Positions 1-6,640 of a stretch of DNA of 6,963 nucleotides are shown here, in pieces. Position 1 is the first letter of the stretch; the number at the start of each line of letters is the position of its first letter. The notes below the pieces were generated by a model that saw only the letters and a program-made list of their open reading frames with translations, had not been told where the DNA came from and searched no databases. The translations under genes were made by a program, and so were the position numbers. The stretch spans positions 1 through 6,963 of the forward strand of contig JAGLCZ010000369.1 in NCBI GenBank assembly GCA_023145975.1. The letters run 5' to 3'. The DNA comes from Candidatus Hydrogenedentota bacterium. GTDB lineage: Bacteria; Hydrogenedentota; Hydrogenedentia; Hydrogenedentales; CAITNO01.

Positions 1-1724
1 ACGATCCTTTCGCCCTGATTATTGATCGTGCGCACGAAAAGGGACTTGAAGTTTTTGTAAGTTTTCGGCTTAACGAAGTGCATTGGGTGGATAAGCCTGC
101 CAACATGCTTTTATCCAGCTTCTGGCAGGAACATCCCGAATGGCGTGTGGCAGCCCCGGACGATAATATTCCGGAACCGTACCTCGATATTCTCGGGCCC
201 AGAACCAGCCCCGTGGTGGCATCGTGGCTTCCCGGTGGACTTAACTTTGCGGAACCGGAGGTTCGCCGCCGAAAATTAGCACAGATTCGCGAATTATGTG
301 ATCGCTATCCTATTGAGGGCATAGAGATCGATTTTCAGCGTTTCCCAATTTATTTTCCTTTCAATACAGAAAAAGAGCATATTGGAATCATGACGTCCTG
401 GCTGAAAGAGGTGCGCAAAACAGTTGATGTTGCGGGAACGAAGCGGGGACGCCCCATAAATCTTACGGTACGTGTTATGGCGACTCCCGAACAGAATCGT
501 AGCATCGGTCTTGATCCTGTATCCTGGGCAGAAGCAGGACTTCTTGACAGCATTATTATTTCCCATTATCTCCATAATAATTTCCCCTTGCCCGTGAATG
601 AATACAGGGCTATGCTTCCCGATACGCTGCCGATTTATGCTTCTATTGAAGTTGAGGCTGAAGCAGACCGCTATCGGGAGATTGCGAAACAACTCTGGAG
701 TGACGGGGTGGACGGTATTATGATGTTTAACTTTTTTACCTGTCGTGAGCGGGGCATAGAACCTGATTTCTCTATACTTTCTGAACTAAGCGCTCCTATT
801 TCATCCATCGGCAAGCCCTTGCTTTTAGTGGCTAACAAGCACAGCGATACATTGAGTTTCATTGATCCTGCTGCATTGACCGTTGAGCGAACCATTCTTG
901 TAGGCCCCAATCCCCATGAAATGGTGATTACCCCTGACCAGCATTTTATGTACCTTTCCAACTATGCGCCCCCGGGAAATACTATCTCGGTGATAGATCT
1001 GACAACGCGCAGCCATATAAAGCAGATTTCAACCGGGGAATGCACCCGCATTCATGGTGCTGCAATGGCACCTGACGGCAGGAATGCCTATTTCACTGCA
1101 GGGCAGACGGGCTGGGTTGTAGAGGTTGATACCCGTTCTCATGAAGTTACACGGCGCATTGCCACTCACGGAAAAATTTCCCACATGGTGCTCGTATCTC
1201 CGGACAATGAACGCCTTTACACTGCCAATATAAACTCCCGGAATGTGTCGGTAATCGATCGGAAGACAGGCGAGCTTATTACGCAGATTCAGTGTGAGGA
1301 AGGGACGGAGGGGATGGCTTTTACCCCTGATGGAAAACACCTGTGGGCAGCCAACCAGTCGGGGGCTTCCATGACCATTATTGACGTAATGACCCACACC
1401 GTTGCTGCGCGTTTTGATCTGCCCGGTATGCCTGTCCGAATACGGTTTACCCGGGATGGGAAACGGGCGTATGTGCCAAGTTGGACCCCGGAAGGGGAGC
1501 TTATTGTTATTGATGTGCCCACTCGAAAAGAGATCAAGCGTATCAAAGTCGGTGGCTATGCCATTGGCGTTGAGCTGAGTCCCGATGAAAAACGGGCATT
1601 TGTTGGATGTGAGTATACAGATGGGCTTCATGTGATCAATACGGAAACCCTGCAAGTGGAGGAGATCATCAATACGGGAGAAGGACCGGACCCCATGTTA
1701 ATGTGGTTCCCGTCACAATCCTGA
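1..1724 (+). CDS. GH-like family 10 TIM-barrel protein with C-terminal seven-blade YVTN beta-propeller (5' partial)
   Basis: The reading frame is already open at the window edge (first full codon at 3), giving 573 visible residues and no start. The GTG at 78 is not the start: it falls inside the motif FRLNEVHW, which is continuous with upstream sequence. Numbering from the first visible codon, residues 1 to about 265 resemble the glycosidase-like family 10 TIM barrel: AHEKGLEVFVSFRLNEVHW, then FAEPEVRRRKLAQIRELCDR, then PIEGIEIDFQRFP at about 103-115, where strand-end acidic residues would sit in a barrel. Residues from about 273 to the end contain seven blades of about 42 residues, each with a core like 'LYTAN...VSVID' (LLLVAN, MYLSNY, AYFTAG, LYTANI, LWAANQ, AYVPSW, AFVGCE). 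The last blade ends close to the C-terminus, so the propeller looks complete. The family is carbohydrate-related by homology, but substrate and activity are unknown, and the propeller may bind partners or ligand. Any signal peptide is outside the window. Confidence 0.85.
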   Translation, partial: DPFALIIDRAHEKGLEVFVSFRLNEVHWVDKPANMLLSSFWQEHPEWRVAAPDDNIPEPYLDILGPRTSPVVASWLPGGLNFAEPEVRRRKLAQIRELCDRYPIEGIEIDFQRFPIYFPFNTEKEHIGIMTSWLKEVRKTVDVAGTKRGRPINLTVRVMATPEQNRSIGLDPVSWAEAGLLDSIIISHYLHNNFPLPVNEYRAMLPDTLPIYASIEVEAEADRYREIAKQLWSDGVDGIMMFNFFTCRERGIEPDFSILSELSAPISSIGKPLLLVANKHSDTLSFIDPAALTVERTILVGPNPHEMVITPDQHFMYLSNYAPPGNTISVIDLTTRSHIKQISTGECTRIHGAAMAPDGRNAYFTAGQTGWVVEVDTRSHEVTRRIATHGKISHMVLVSPDNERLYTANINSRNVSVIDRKTGELITQIQCEEGTEGMAFTPDGKHLWAANQSGASMTIIDVMTHTVAARFDLPGMPVRIRFTRDGKRAYVPSWTPEGELIVIDVPTRKEIKRIKVGGYAIGVELSPDEKRAFVGCEYTDGLHVINTETLQVEEIINTGEGPDPMLMWFPSQS

Positions 1725-1746
1725 GCAGGAAGGGAGACCACAGAAG

Positions 1747-1860
1747 ATGAAGAACAGTTTGCCGGGACATCGTACTGCCGGACAGTGCCTTTTGGATACT
1801 TTTTTTTCTACAAAAGGTTTTACAATGAACAGGGGAGCGGGGTTTCTTTTTGGTGTATGA
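1747..1860 (+). CDS. Doubtful 37-residue ORF after the propeller gene
   Basis: An ATG at 1747 opens 37 codons ending at TGA 1858-1860. A purine-rich AGGAAGGGAG (1727-1736) lies 10 nt upstream and could act as a ribosome binding site for continued translation after the propeller gene. The product (begins MKNSLPGHRT, ends GAGFLFGV) has no recognisable domain, signal peptide or membrane segment. A terminator-like hairpin with a T-run lies inside it, which argues against a conserved gene. Chance ORF is the more likely explanation; it is recorded only because of the upstream purine tract. Confidence 0.15.
   Translation: MKNSLPGHRTAGQCLLDTFFSTKGFTMNRGAGFLFGV
1772..1807 (+). terminator. Weak candidate intrinsic terminator downstream of the propeller gene
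   Basis: GTACTG (1772-1777) and CAGTGC (1783-1788) form a 6-bp stem (one G-T pair) with the 5-nt loop CCGGA. A short CTTTT follows directly, and an eight-T run occupies 1800-1807. The stem is short and the long T-run starts about 11 nt beyond it, so termination would be inefficient at best. Its position about 50 bp past the stop at 1724 fits the end of a transcript. Confidence 0.33.
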
Positions 1861-1915
1861 TCTTTCCGAACATAGAATTCCATGTACTGGATTTTATTTT
1901 TCGTGCAATGTAAAA

Positions 1916-1945
1916 TTGACTGCGTAAATTTAAGGCAGATAAACT
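1916..1945 (+). promoter_or_regulatory. Candidate sigma70-type promoter for the Dabb-domain gene
   Basis: TTGACT (1916-1921, 5 of 6 to the -35 consensus) is followed after 18 bp by TAAACT (1940-1945, 4 of 6 to the -10 consensus). Transcription would start near 1951, leaving a leader of about 70 nt before the Dabb gene. It would separate that gene from the upstream propeller gene. No operator-like repeat was seen around it. Confidence 0.4.
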
Positions 1946-2007
1946 AAGGACTGTGGATGAGGTCGGTTTCTGCGATAAGCATGTTCGCGTGGCACTATTA
2001 CGATAAT

Positions 2008-2015
2008 AAGGAGAG
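2008..2015 (+). promoter_or_regulatory. Ribosome binding site that decides the Dabb start
   Basis: AAGGAGAG ends immediately before an in-frame ATG at 2016 but its GGAG core sits 8 nt before the second ATG at 2022. The second spacing is normal and the first (2 nt) is too short, so 2022 is taken as the start. Confidence 0.7.
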
Positions 2016-2021
2016 ATGACA

Positions 2022-2432
2022 ATGAGATTTAAGTATGCTGCTGTATTTGTTTCGGTTTTTGCTCTGCTTTTCTGTCTTTTTCCGGGTACTGCGGGGCGTG
2101 ATGTGTTTGCCGGGGATACCTCCATACGGTTGCTGCGTCATGTGGTGCTGTTTCAGTTTAAGGAGGGGACAACGCCGGCGCAGGTGCGTGAGGTTGAAGC
2201 GGCTTTTTGCCGTCTACCTGATGCAATCGATGCTATTCATGAGCTTGAGTGGGGTACCAATGTAAGCCCGGAGAATTTGGATCAGGGGTTTACACACTGT
2301 TTTTTTCTGACCTTCAAAAGTGAAGAAGATCGGGATGCGTATTTGCCCCATCCGGCACACAAGGAATTCGGAAAGGTATTGCGTCCGTATCTGGAAAAGG
2401 TTACTGTAATAGATTACTGGACAAAACCCTGA
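2022..2432 (+). CDS. Exported Dabb (stress-responsive A/B barrel) domain protein
   Basis: The product has 136 residues. The N-terminus (MRFKYAAVFV, then a hydrophobic stretch to about residue 20) is a signal peptide, with a likely signal peptidase I site after VFA at 28-30. A lipoprotein is unlikely because the Cys at 18 is preceded by Phe. The mature part matches the Dabb family (ferredoxin-like dimeric alpha/beta barrel): the first strand LLRHVVLFQFKEGT at 37-50 with its typical 'RHVVLFKFK' pattern, the helix with PAQVREVEAAF, the 'ELEWGTNVSPENLDQGFTH' stretch at 74-92, the strand CFFLTFKSEEDRDAYLPHP, and the HxxF-type helix HKEFGKVLRPYLEKVTVIDY. Length is normal for one Dabb domain plus signal peptide. 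Cytoplasmic Dabb proteins are diverse and mostly without known activity; the role in the periplasm is unknown. It appears to be a single-gene transcript. Confidence 0.88.
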   Translation: MRFKYAAVFVSVFALLFCLFPGTAGRDVFAGDTSIRLLRHVVLFQFKEGTTPAQVREVEAAFCRLPDAIDAIHELEWGTNVSPENLDQGFTHCFFLTFKSEEDRDAYLPHPAHKEFGKVLRPYLEKVTVIDYWTKP

Positions 2433-2451
2433 ATCCAACAGGCTGGAGTGC

Positions 2452-2536
2452 GGTTGCTATTACCGATAGAGCTCGGGAAGGGTATTTGCAACAGACCCAA
2501 AACGGGTGAAATACCTGGTTTGCGGAAATAGCGATC
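2452..2536 (+). repeat. Nested inverted repeat (possible structured RNA or operator) in the 302-bp gap 2433-2734
   Basis: Three nested pairings share one axis. The outer arms 2452-2465 and 2523-2536 pair at 13 of 14 positions (one A-A mismatch, two G-T pairs; core GCTATT.CCG with CGG.AATAGC). The middle arms GGTATTT (2481-2487) and AAATACC (2509-2515) pair perfectly. The inner arms ACCC (2495-2498) and GGGT (2504-2507) close a 5-nt loop. No T-run follows, so it is not a typical intrinsic terminator. It starts 20 bp after the Dabb stop, and its right arm overlaps the -35 of a candidate promoter, so it could also be a 3' mRNA-stabilising structure or a DNA operator. The rest of the gap 2433-2734 holds that promoter, a T-rich leader and no credible ORF. 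Confidence 0.45.
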
Positions 2537-2547
2537 CTTTGTATAAT
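2520..2547 (+). promoter_or_regulatory. Candidate sigma70-type promoter for the CDF-HflK/HflC/HflK operon
   Basis: A perfect TATAAT lies at 2542-2547, with TTGCGG (2520-2525; TTG of the -35 matches) 16 bp upstream. A start near 2554 would give a leader of about 180 nt before the ATG at 2735. The -35 lies in the right arm of the nested inverted repeat, which suggests possible regulation by a binding protein; this last point is inference. Confidence 0.45.
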
Positions 2548-2734
2548 GGGTTTCTCCTTGTGAATCTTTGCATCCTTGTTTGTTCCTGCCCTATACTCAA
2601 TACATATCATCCCGCTTTTTGGATATATCAGGTGGAATGTCAGGTTTGAGCATTCCTATTTTGCTTTCAGCCTGTCGTTGCCGCATGTTGTGATATTGCT
2701 CATTGAAATGTATTAGAAAAGGAATAACCGGCCT

Positions 2735-4546
2735 ATGTTTAAAGATAGAAGGATCAAGGCTGCGACCATTTCGATATTTGTCGATTTGGTATTGGTGACC
2801 CTGAAACTTTGGGGTGCTTCCATATCCCAAAGTCGCGGGCTGCATGCCGATGCACTGCATTCTTTTTCTGATATTGGCGTTTCCGCTCTTGTGCTGCTGG
2901 GTATTCTGGGTGCGAGTAGATTTCAAAAGTGGGGTAAAGGTATCGGGGATGGTACTGCATTTTTTATCGGTTTGATTATCCTCTGGGTTGGTATTGGCGT
3001 ATTACGTTCTCCCACGATCCCTGTTGGCGATGTACCCTTACAAAATATTCCCATGGCTATTCTGTTGACATGGATTTGCATACTGATCTCTTACTTTGTA
3101 TCCGGATATAAGCTGCGAGTCGGTCAGGAATGTGATGTTGCAAGTTTGCGTGCTGACGGGCATCACTCCCGCATGGATATGTATTCTTCTATTGCTGTAT
3201 TACTGGGTCTTGTTGGGAACTGGATCGGATTGAGTCTGGATGCAATTGCATCAATAATCGTTGGGCTTATGATTTTGCGTTTGGCACTTGTTGTATTAGC
3301 AGCCGCTACCCAGGATATATTGCGGTCTGACGGACATATTGCAGATAGTGTCAGTCAGCTTGAGGTCAAAGAGAATTGGATACCTCTCCTTATATCATTG
3401 GGTGAGCATGCAGGGGTAAATACCGAAGGGGTTATGCAATACACGAAGCGACTCCTTGCTTTTTCTAAACAGCGAAAACGTATTTTATATTTTTGCGGTG
3501 TTTTCATTCTGGTGGTCTGGTACGGGGCTTCCGGGCTGTATGTTATCGGTGCCGACGAGCTTGGCGTTCTCACCCGCTTTGGTCGATTGAAGGAAAGTGC
3601 GGTGCCGCCCGGTTTGCATTATCGTATTCCTTCTCCTTTTTCCACGTTGTATCGTGCAACCCCGGATCGTATTTTTCAATTGGAATTCGGGTTCCGTACG
3701 GTTGGGAAGCGGGGTGTTTCCACAGAGCCGCAGGCATACCTGTGGGAAAATCAGCACCTCTCCGGTTTATATGAGAAAAAAGTGGAAGAGGCAATACTTT
3801 TGACCGGTGACAAAAATGAAGTGGACTTGAATTTTACGATTGAGTACCGTTTAATGCCGGAAGTACTTCCACGCTTTTACTTCAATGTAGCAGAACCGGA
3901 AGCACTTATACGGGTGCTTGCACAGCAGTGTATTCAGAAAATAGCGGCGACCCGGGTATTGACTGATGTGCTTACTACCGATCGCATGGATATAGAAAAA
4001 AAGATGCTCATCAATCTCCAGCCGTTGTTGGACGATTTAGACTTGGGGGTGAAACTTTCTGCAGTTCGATTGCAGGATGTACATCCGCCGGCACAGGTGG
4101 TTCGTGCTTTTCGTTCCGTTGCCGCTGCCCGTGAAGAACGCTCTACAATTATCCACAAGGCGGAATCCTACCGAAATGAAACGTTGCCTGCAGCTCGCGG
4201 TGGTGCATCGGTATTGAAAAATGATGCATCTGCCTATATTACAGAGAAGCGTTTGAAGGCTGCAGGGGATGCGTCACGTTTTAGTGCACTCGCAGAAGTA
4301 CATTTAGCAACCCCTGAAGCCGTTCATTTTTTATGGTATGTTACTGCACTCGAAAAATCATTGCAGGATTCCCGTATTCTTTTGTTTGATGAGGATATTA
4401 TGGTGGGGAGCGGCGGTGATCGTTTGACGGATTACTTCCTGGGTACGGAATTTTTCAAGCGAGGTGCCATCCGTACATTTGGATCCGAACAATCCAAAAA
4501 TAAGGCGGAAGAGCTTGCAGATGAAATAGAATCGGAATTGCGGTAG
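2735..4546 (+). CDS. Fusion of a cation diffusion facilitator transporter and an HflK-like SPFH protein
   Basis: The product has 603 residues in one unbroken frame; AAAAGGAA at 2717-2724 supports the ATG at 2735. Residues 1-192 form a six-helix CDF domain (helices near 8-28, 37-60, 73-92, 105-124, 148-164, 168-192). Helix 2 carries HADALHSFSD with H42 and D46; the start of helix 5 carries RADGHHSRMD with H144 and D148. These two HxxxD pairs are the intramembrane metal site of zinc-type CDF transporters, so transport competence is plausible. The usual cytoplasmic CDF C-terminal domain is absent. Instead a 56-residue linker ending in basic KRLLAFSKQRKR leads to helix 7 (about 249-271) and an HflK-type SPFH domain (ADELGVLTRFG at 273; LTGDKNEVDLNFTIEYR at 356-372; QDVHPPAQVVRAF at 447-459), then the coiled-coil stalk with LPAARGG at 484-490 and AAGDASRF at 509-516. 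Six CDF helices plus one put the SPFH domain in the periplasm, as in E. coli HflK, whose N-terminal cytoplasmic tail is here replaced by a transporter. Predicted role: a metal transporter built into an HflK/HflC assembly (inference). The first half is certain as CDF-like and the second as HflK-like; joint function is unknown. Confidence 0.9.
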   Translation: MFKDRRIKAATISIFVDLVLVTLKLWGASISQSRGLHADALHSFSDIGVSALVLLGILGASRFQKWGKGIGDGTAFFIGLIILWVGIGVLRSPTIPVGDVPLQNIPMAILLTWICILISYFVSGYKLRVGQECDVASLRADGHHSRMDMYSSIAVLLGLVGNWIGLSLDAIASIIVGLMILRLALVVLAAATQDILRSDGHIADSVSQLEVKENWIPLLISLGEHAGVNTEGVMQYTKRLLAFSKQRKRILYFCGVFILVVWYGASGLYVIGADELGVLTRFGRLKESAVPPGLHYRIPSPFSTLYRATPDRIFQLEFGFRTVGKRGVSTEPQAYLWENQHLSGLYEKKVEEAILLTGDKNEVDLNFTIEYRLMPEVLPRFYFNVAEPEALIRVLAQQCIQKIAATRVLTDVLTTDRMDIEKKMLINLQPLLDDLDLGVKLSAVRLQDVHPPAQVVRAFRSVAAAREERSTIIHKAESYRNETLPAARGGASVLKNDASAYITEKRLKAAGDASRFSALAEVHLATPEAVHFLWYVTALEKSLQDSRILLFDEDIMVGSGGDRLTDYFLGTEFFKRGAIRTFGSEQSKNKAEELADEIESELR

Positions 4547-4637
4547 TGACAGCGATGGTTTAGAGAATTAATACTATTGAAAGTAGATTGAAACAGCAAC
4601 TTTAGAACATGCAGATTGATGGTTGCAACAGAGACAA

Positions 4638-4642
4638 GGGAG
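4638..4642 (+). promoter_or_regulatory. Ribosome binding site of hflC
   Basis: GGGAG within AAGGGAGAG (4636-4644) lies 8 nt before the ATG at 4651. An in-frame TTG at 4648 directly precedes the ATG, but ATG has the better codon and spacing. Confidence 0.65.
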
Positions 4643-4650
4643 AGTAGTTG

Positions 4651-5610
4651 ATGAAGCGGATAATAACGTTGGTTATTGTGATTACTGTTATCGTTGCGGT
4701 GCTCCGTTCCGTGTTTTTTGTGGTGGATGAAACACAATGTGTTATTGCCACAACATTTGGAAAACCGGTACGTACCATAACGAGTGCCGGGCTTTATGTG
4801 AAATGGCCCAACCCGATACAGGCGGTACAATATTTTGATAAGCGTCTTCAGATATTTGATCCCCAGCCCGCAGAAGCATTCACGCTGGATCGCAAGAATA
4901 TTGTTATCGATGCTTTTCTTTTGTGGAAAATTGAGGAACCTCTCCGCTTTCTTTCCAAAGTGGGTTCAATTACAGGGGCAGAAAGTAATCTGGCAGCCTT
5001 ACTGACTTCGGAAATTAATGCTGAATTGGGAAAGTATGAGTTGTCAGATTTAATTTCGGTAGAAACAGAGGATATAAAGCTGGGTGAAATAATAGAAATG
5101 GTAACAAATCGTTGTGCAGGTGCTGCAGCGCAGGATTACGGAATCCGTGTGATACGTGCGGGTATGAAGCGGATCAATTTGCCACCGGAAAATAAAGACT
5201 CCGTATACAAGCGAATGCGCGCTGAACGGGAACAGAAGGCTCGGGAATACCGCGCTGAAGGACAGGAACAGGCGACGGTTATCCGTGCAAAAACAGATTT
5301 GGAAAAGCGCCAGATCCTTGCAGAAGCGTACCAGCAGGCACAAACGTCAAAAGGGGAAGGGGATGCGGAAGCCTTACGTATCTATGCAGACGCATACGAA
5401 GAAGATCCCCGTTTTTATAAGTTTATGCGAACGCTGGATTCCTATAAAAAAATATTAAAATCGGATACTACGGTGCTTATGTCCTCTGATTCGGCGCTGA
5501 TGAAACTATTGCTGGATTTTGATGATTTCAGTACAGTAGAGCCGATGTCTGTTCCCGAAGAATTGGTTTCAATAGGAGAGACGTTCGTTGAGGAGCCAGC
5601 CAATGAGTAG
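4651..5610 (+). CDS. hflC: HflC-type SPFH/band-7 protein
   Basis: The product has 319 residues, close to the usual HflC length. One N-terminal membrane helix (about 4-24) is followed by the SPFH domain beginning FVVDETQCVIATTFGKPV (23-40) with the HflC-type GLYVKWP at 47-53 and the strand DRKNIVIDAFLLWKI at 80-94. The diagnostic HflC stretch is present: YKRMRAEREQKAREYRAEG at 186-204, then a charged coiled coil, GEGDAEALRIYADAY at 235-249, DPRFYKFMRTLDSYKKIL at 252-269 and TTVLMSSDSALMKLL at 273-287. In E. coli HflC pairs with HflK in a periplasm-facing cage that encloses FtsH and modulates its proteolysis. A 104-nt gap without an obvious terminator or promoter separates it from the CDF-HflK gene, so co-transcription is likely; its end overlaps the next start. 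The acidic tail after residue 287 is somewhat longer than in typical members. Confidence 0.93.
   Translation: MKRIITLVIVITVIVAVLRSVFFVVDETQCVIATTFGKPVRTITSAGLYVKWPNPIQAVQYFDKRLQIFDPQPAEAFTLDRKNIVIDAFLLWKIEEPLRFLSKVGSITGAESNLAALLTSEINAELGKYELSDLISVETEDIKLGEIIEMVTNRCAGAAAQDYGIRVIRAGMKRINLPPENKDSVYKRMRAEREQKAREYRAEGQEQATVIRAKTDLEKRQILAEAYQQAQTSKGEGDAEALRIYADAYEEDPRFYKFMRTLDSYKKILKSDTTVLMSSDSALMKLLLDFDDFSTVEPMSVPEELVSIGETFVEEPANE
5591..5595 (+). promoter_or_regulatory. Ribosome binding site of the second hflK-like gene, inside hflC
   Basis: AGGAG ends 7 nt before the ATG at 5603. The in-frame TTG at 5588 lies upstream of this site and is therefore not used. The site lies within the last codons of hflC, which points to translational coupling. 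Confidence 0.75.
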
Positions 5611-6538
5611 CTCCGGTAAATGGGCATCAGCTCTTATAAAACCACTTCTCCTTACCCTTGTTGTACTGCCGTTTTTGTATTTGCTGAGTGGTGTTCGTAC
5701 GATTAATGCCGATGAGCAGGCATTGGTACTTCGTTTCGGAAAGCAGCTGGCGGCCCCCCTGCTTCCAGGAACACACTATACATTTCCTTATCCTGTAGAC
5801 CGGGTATATTTATATAAGCCCAGCGAAGTTAAGAGTGTGGTAGTCGGAATAACCAACCATCGTCCTTATCCGCAGGGAATTCAATCTGCATCCTATAGCG
5901 GCTCTAATGTCGGGGTAGAATTTTTGGCGGGAGATGAGAGTATTATTGAACTTGAGATGAACGTTCAATACCAGATAAAGAAACCCGCCGGCTACCTTTT
6001 TCGGACTGTAGATGCGGATCGCCTGGTAGTTATTGCATGTGAGACTGTTCTTACATCGGAAATGGCGCGTTCAAGAGTAGATGATATCCTGACTTCGGGG
6101 CGGTTGATTATGCTGACAAAAGTGAAAATTGCTGCCCAGAAAATGTTGGAGGATATGGAGGCGGGTATAACGATTATTGCAGTCAATTTGTCAAGAGCAG
6201 TGCCCCCTGCCAGAGTTGCCGATGCATTTAAGGATGTTGCCAGTGCACTTGAAGATAAGGATCGCCTCATTAACGATGCGAACGGGTTATATAGCCAGGT
6301 AATTCCGGAAACGCGCGGCGAAGCAATACAAATCACCCAGGAGGCTTTGGCGGATAAAAATGGGGCTATAAAGCGGGCGCAAGGAGAAGCAGATCGGTTT
6401 AAGAGAACACTTGCAGAACTTCGTCAGACGAAAGATGCTGAGTTGAGTGTTCTGCGTCTATATTTGGAGAGTATGGAAAGTATCATGCCAAATATTAGAA
6501 AGTATATTATTGATACGGATTCCGAACAGGATAAATAG
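5603..6538 (+). CDS. hflK: Second HflK-like SPFH/band-7 protein
   Basis: The product has 311 residues. The ATG overlaps the hflC stop by 8 bp (5603-5610), a sign of coupled translation and fixed stoichiometry. A single membrane helix at about 14-31 is followed by the SPFH domain: NADEQALVLRFGKQL at 35-49, LPGTHYTFPYPVDRV at 54-68, then LAGDESIIELEMNVQYQI at 108-125, the position of the conserved 'LTGDxNxVdlnf' of HflK. The HflK stalk signature follows: VPPARVADAFKDVASALEDK at 200-219, RLINDANGLYSQVIPETRGE at 221-240, RAQGEADRF at 258-266 and the end region LRLYLESMESIMPNIRKYII at 284-303. It lacks the glycine/proline-rich cytoplasmic tail of E. coli HflK, having only about 13 residues before the helix. 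It shares the same HflK-type pattern as the C-terminal half of the upstream fusion, so the operon encodes two HflK types and one HflC. It ends with a short acidic tail. No terminator is evident after it. Confidence 0.9.
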   Translation: MSSSGKWASALIKPLLLTLVVLPFLYLLSGVRTINADEQALVLRFGKQLAAPLLPGTHYTFPYPVDRVYLYKPSEVKSVVVGITNHRPYPQGIQSASYSGSNVGVEFLAGDESIIELEMNVQYQIKKPAGYLFRTVDADRLVVIACETVLTSEMARSRVDDILTSGRLIMLTKVKIAAQKMLEDMEAGITIIAVNLSRAVPPARVADAFKDVASALEDKDRLINDANGLYSQVIPETRGEAIQITQEALADKNGAIKRAQGEADRFKRTLAELRQTKDAELSVLRLYLESMESIMPNIRKYIIDTDSEQDK

Positions 6539-6627
6539 GCAGGAAAATATCTTTTACATATAGATGCTTGTAGAACACTTTTGTTTGCAATGGGCTTGAA
6601 GTAAACTGCTTGTGCTTGCATACCTCT

Positions 6628-6632
6628 AAGGA
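6628..6632 (+). promoter_or_regulatory. Ribosome binding site of the 3'-partial repeat-protein gene
   Basis: AAGGA (6628-6632) lies 8 nt before ATG 6641. A second ATG follows directly at 6644, and AAAGGG (6632-6637) lies 6 nt before it, so either Met could be used; the difference is one residue. Confidence 0.55.
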
Positions 6633-6640
6633 AAGGGATA

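Noticed and set aside
78..80. GTG as start of the barrel-propeller protein
   Set aside because: The frame is open upstream to the window edge and encodes conserved barrel sequence there, so the gene is 5' partial.
1029..1655. Long minus-strand ORF (208 codons)
   Set aside because: It lies antisense to the propeller, has no recognisable domain, and the + frame shows clear repeat structure.
1820..2125. Minus-strand ORF across the Dabb promoter region
   Set aside because: No domain or convincing start; its sequence is the complement of the Dabb signal peptide and leader.
2597..2926. Minus-strand ORF over the start of the CDF-HflK gene
   Set aside because: Composition is that of a shadow frame, and the + strand encodes an unmistakable CDF domain.
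4596..4626. GCAAC/GTTGC inverted repeat before hflC
   Set aside because: Only 5 bp with a 21-nt loop and no T-run; expected by chance.
4432..4830. Minus-strand ORF (132 codons) spanning the gap before hflC
   Set aside because: Overlaps two solid + strand genes and has no family resemblance; the residue content (Asn/His-rich runs) is typical of an antisense frame.
6596..6624. Promoter-like TTGAAG ... CATACC before the repeat-protein gene
   Set aside because: The -10 matches only 3 of 6 positions, so it is too weak to call.
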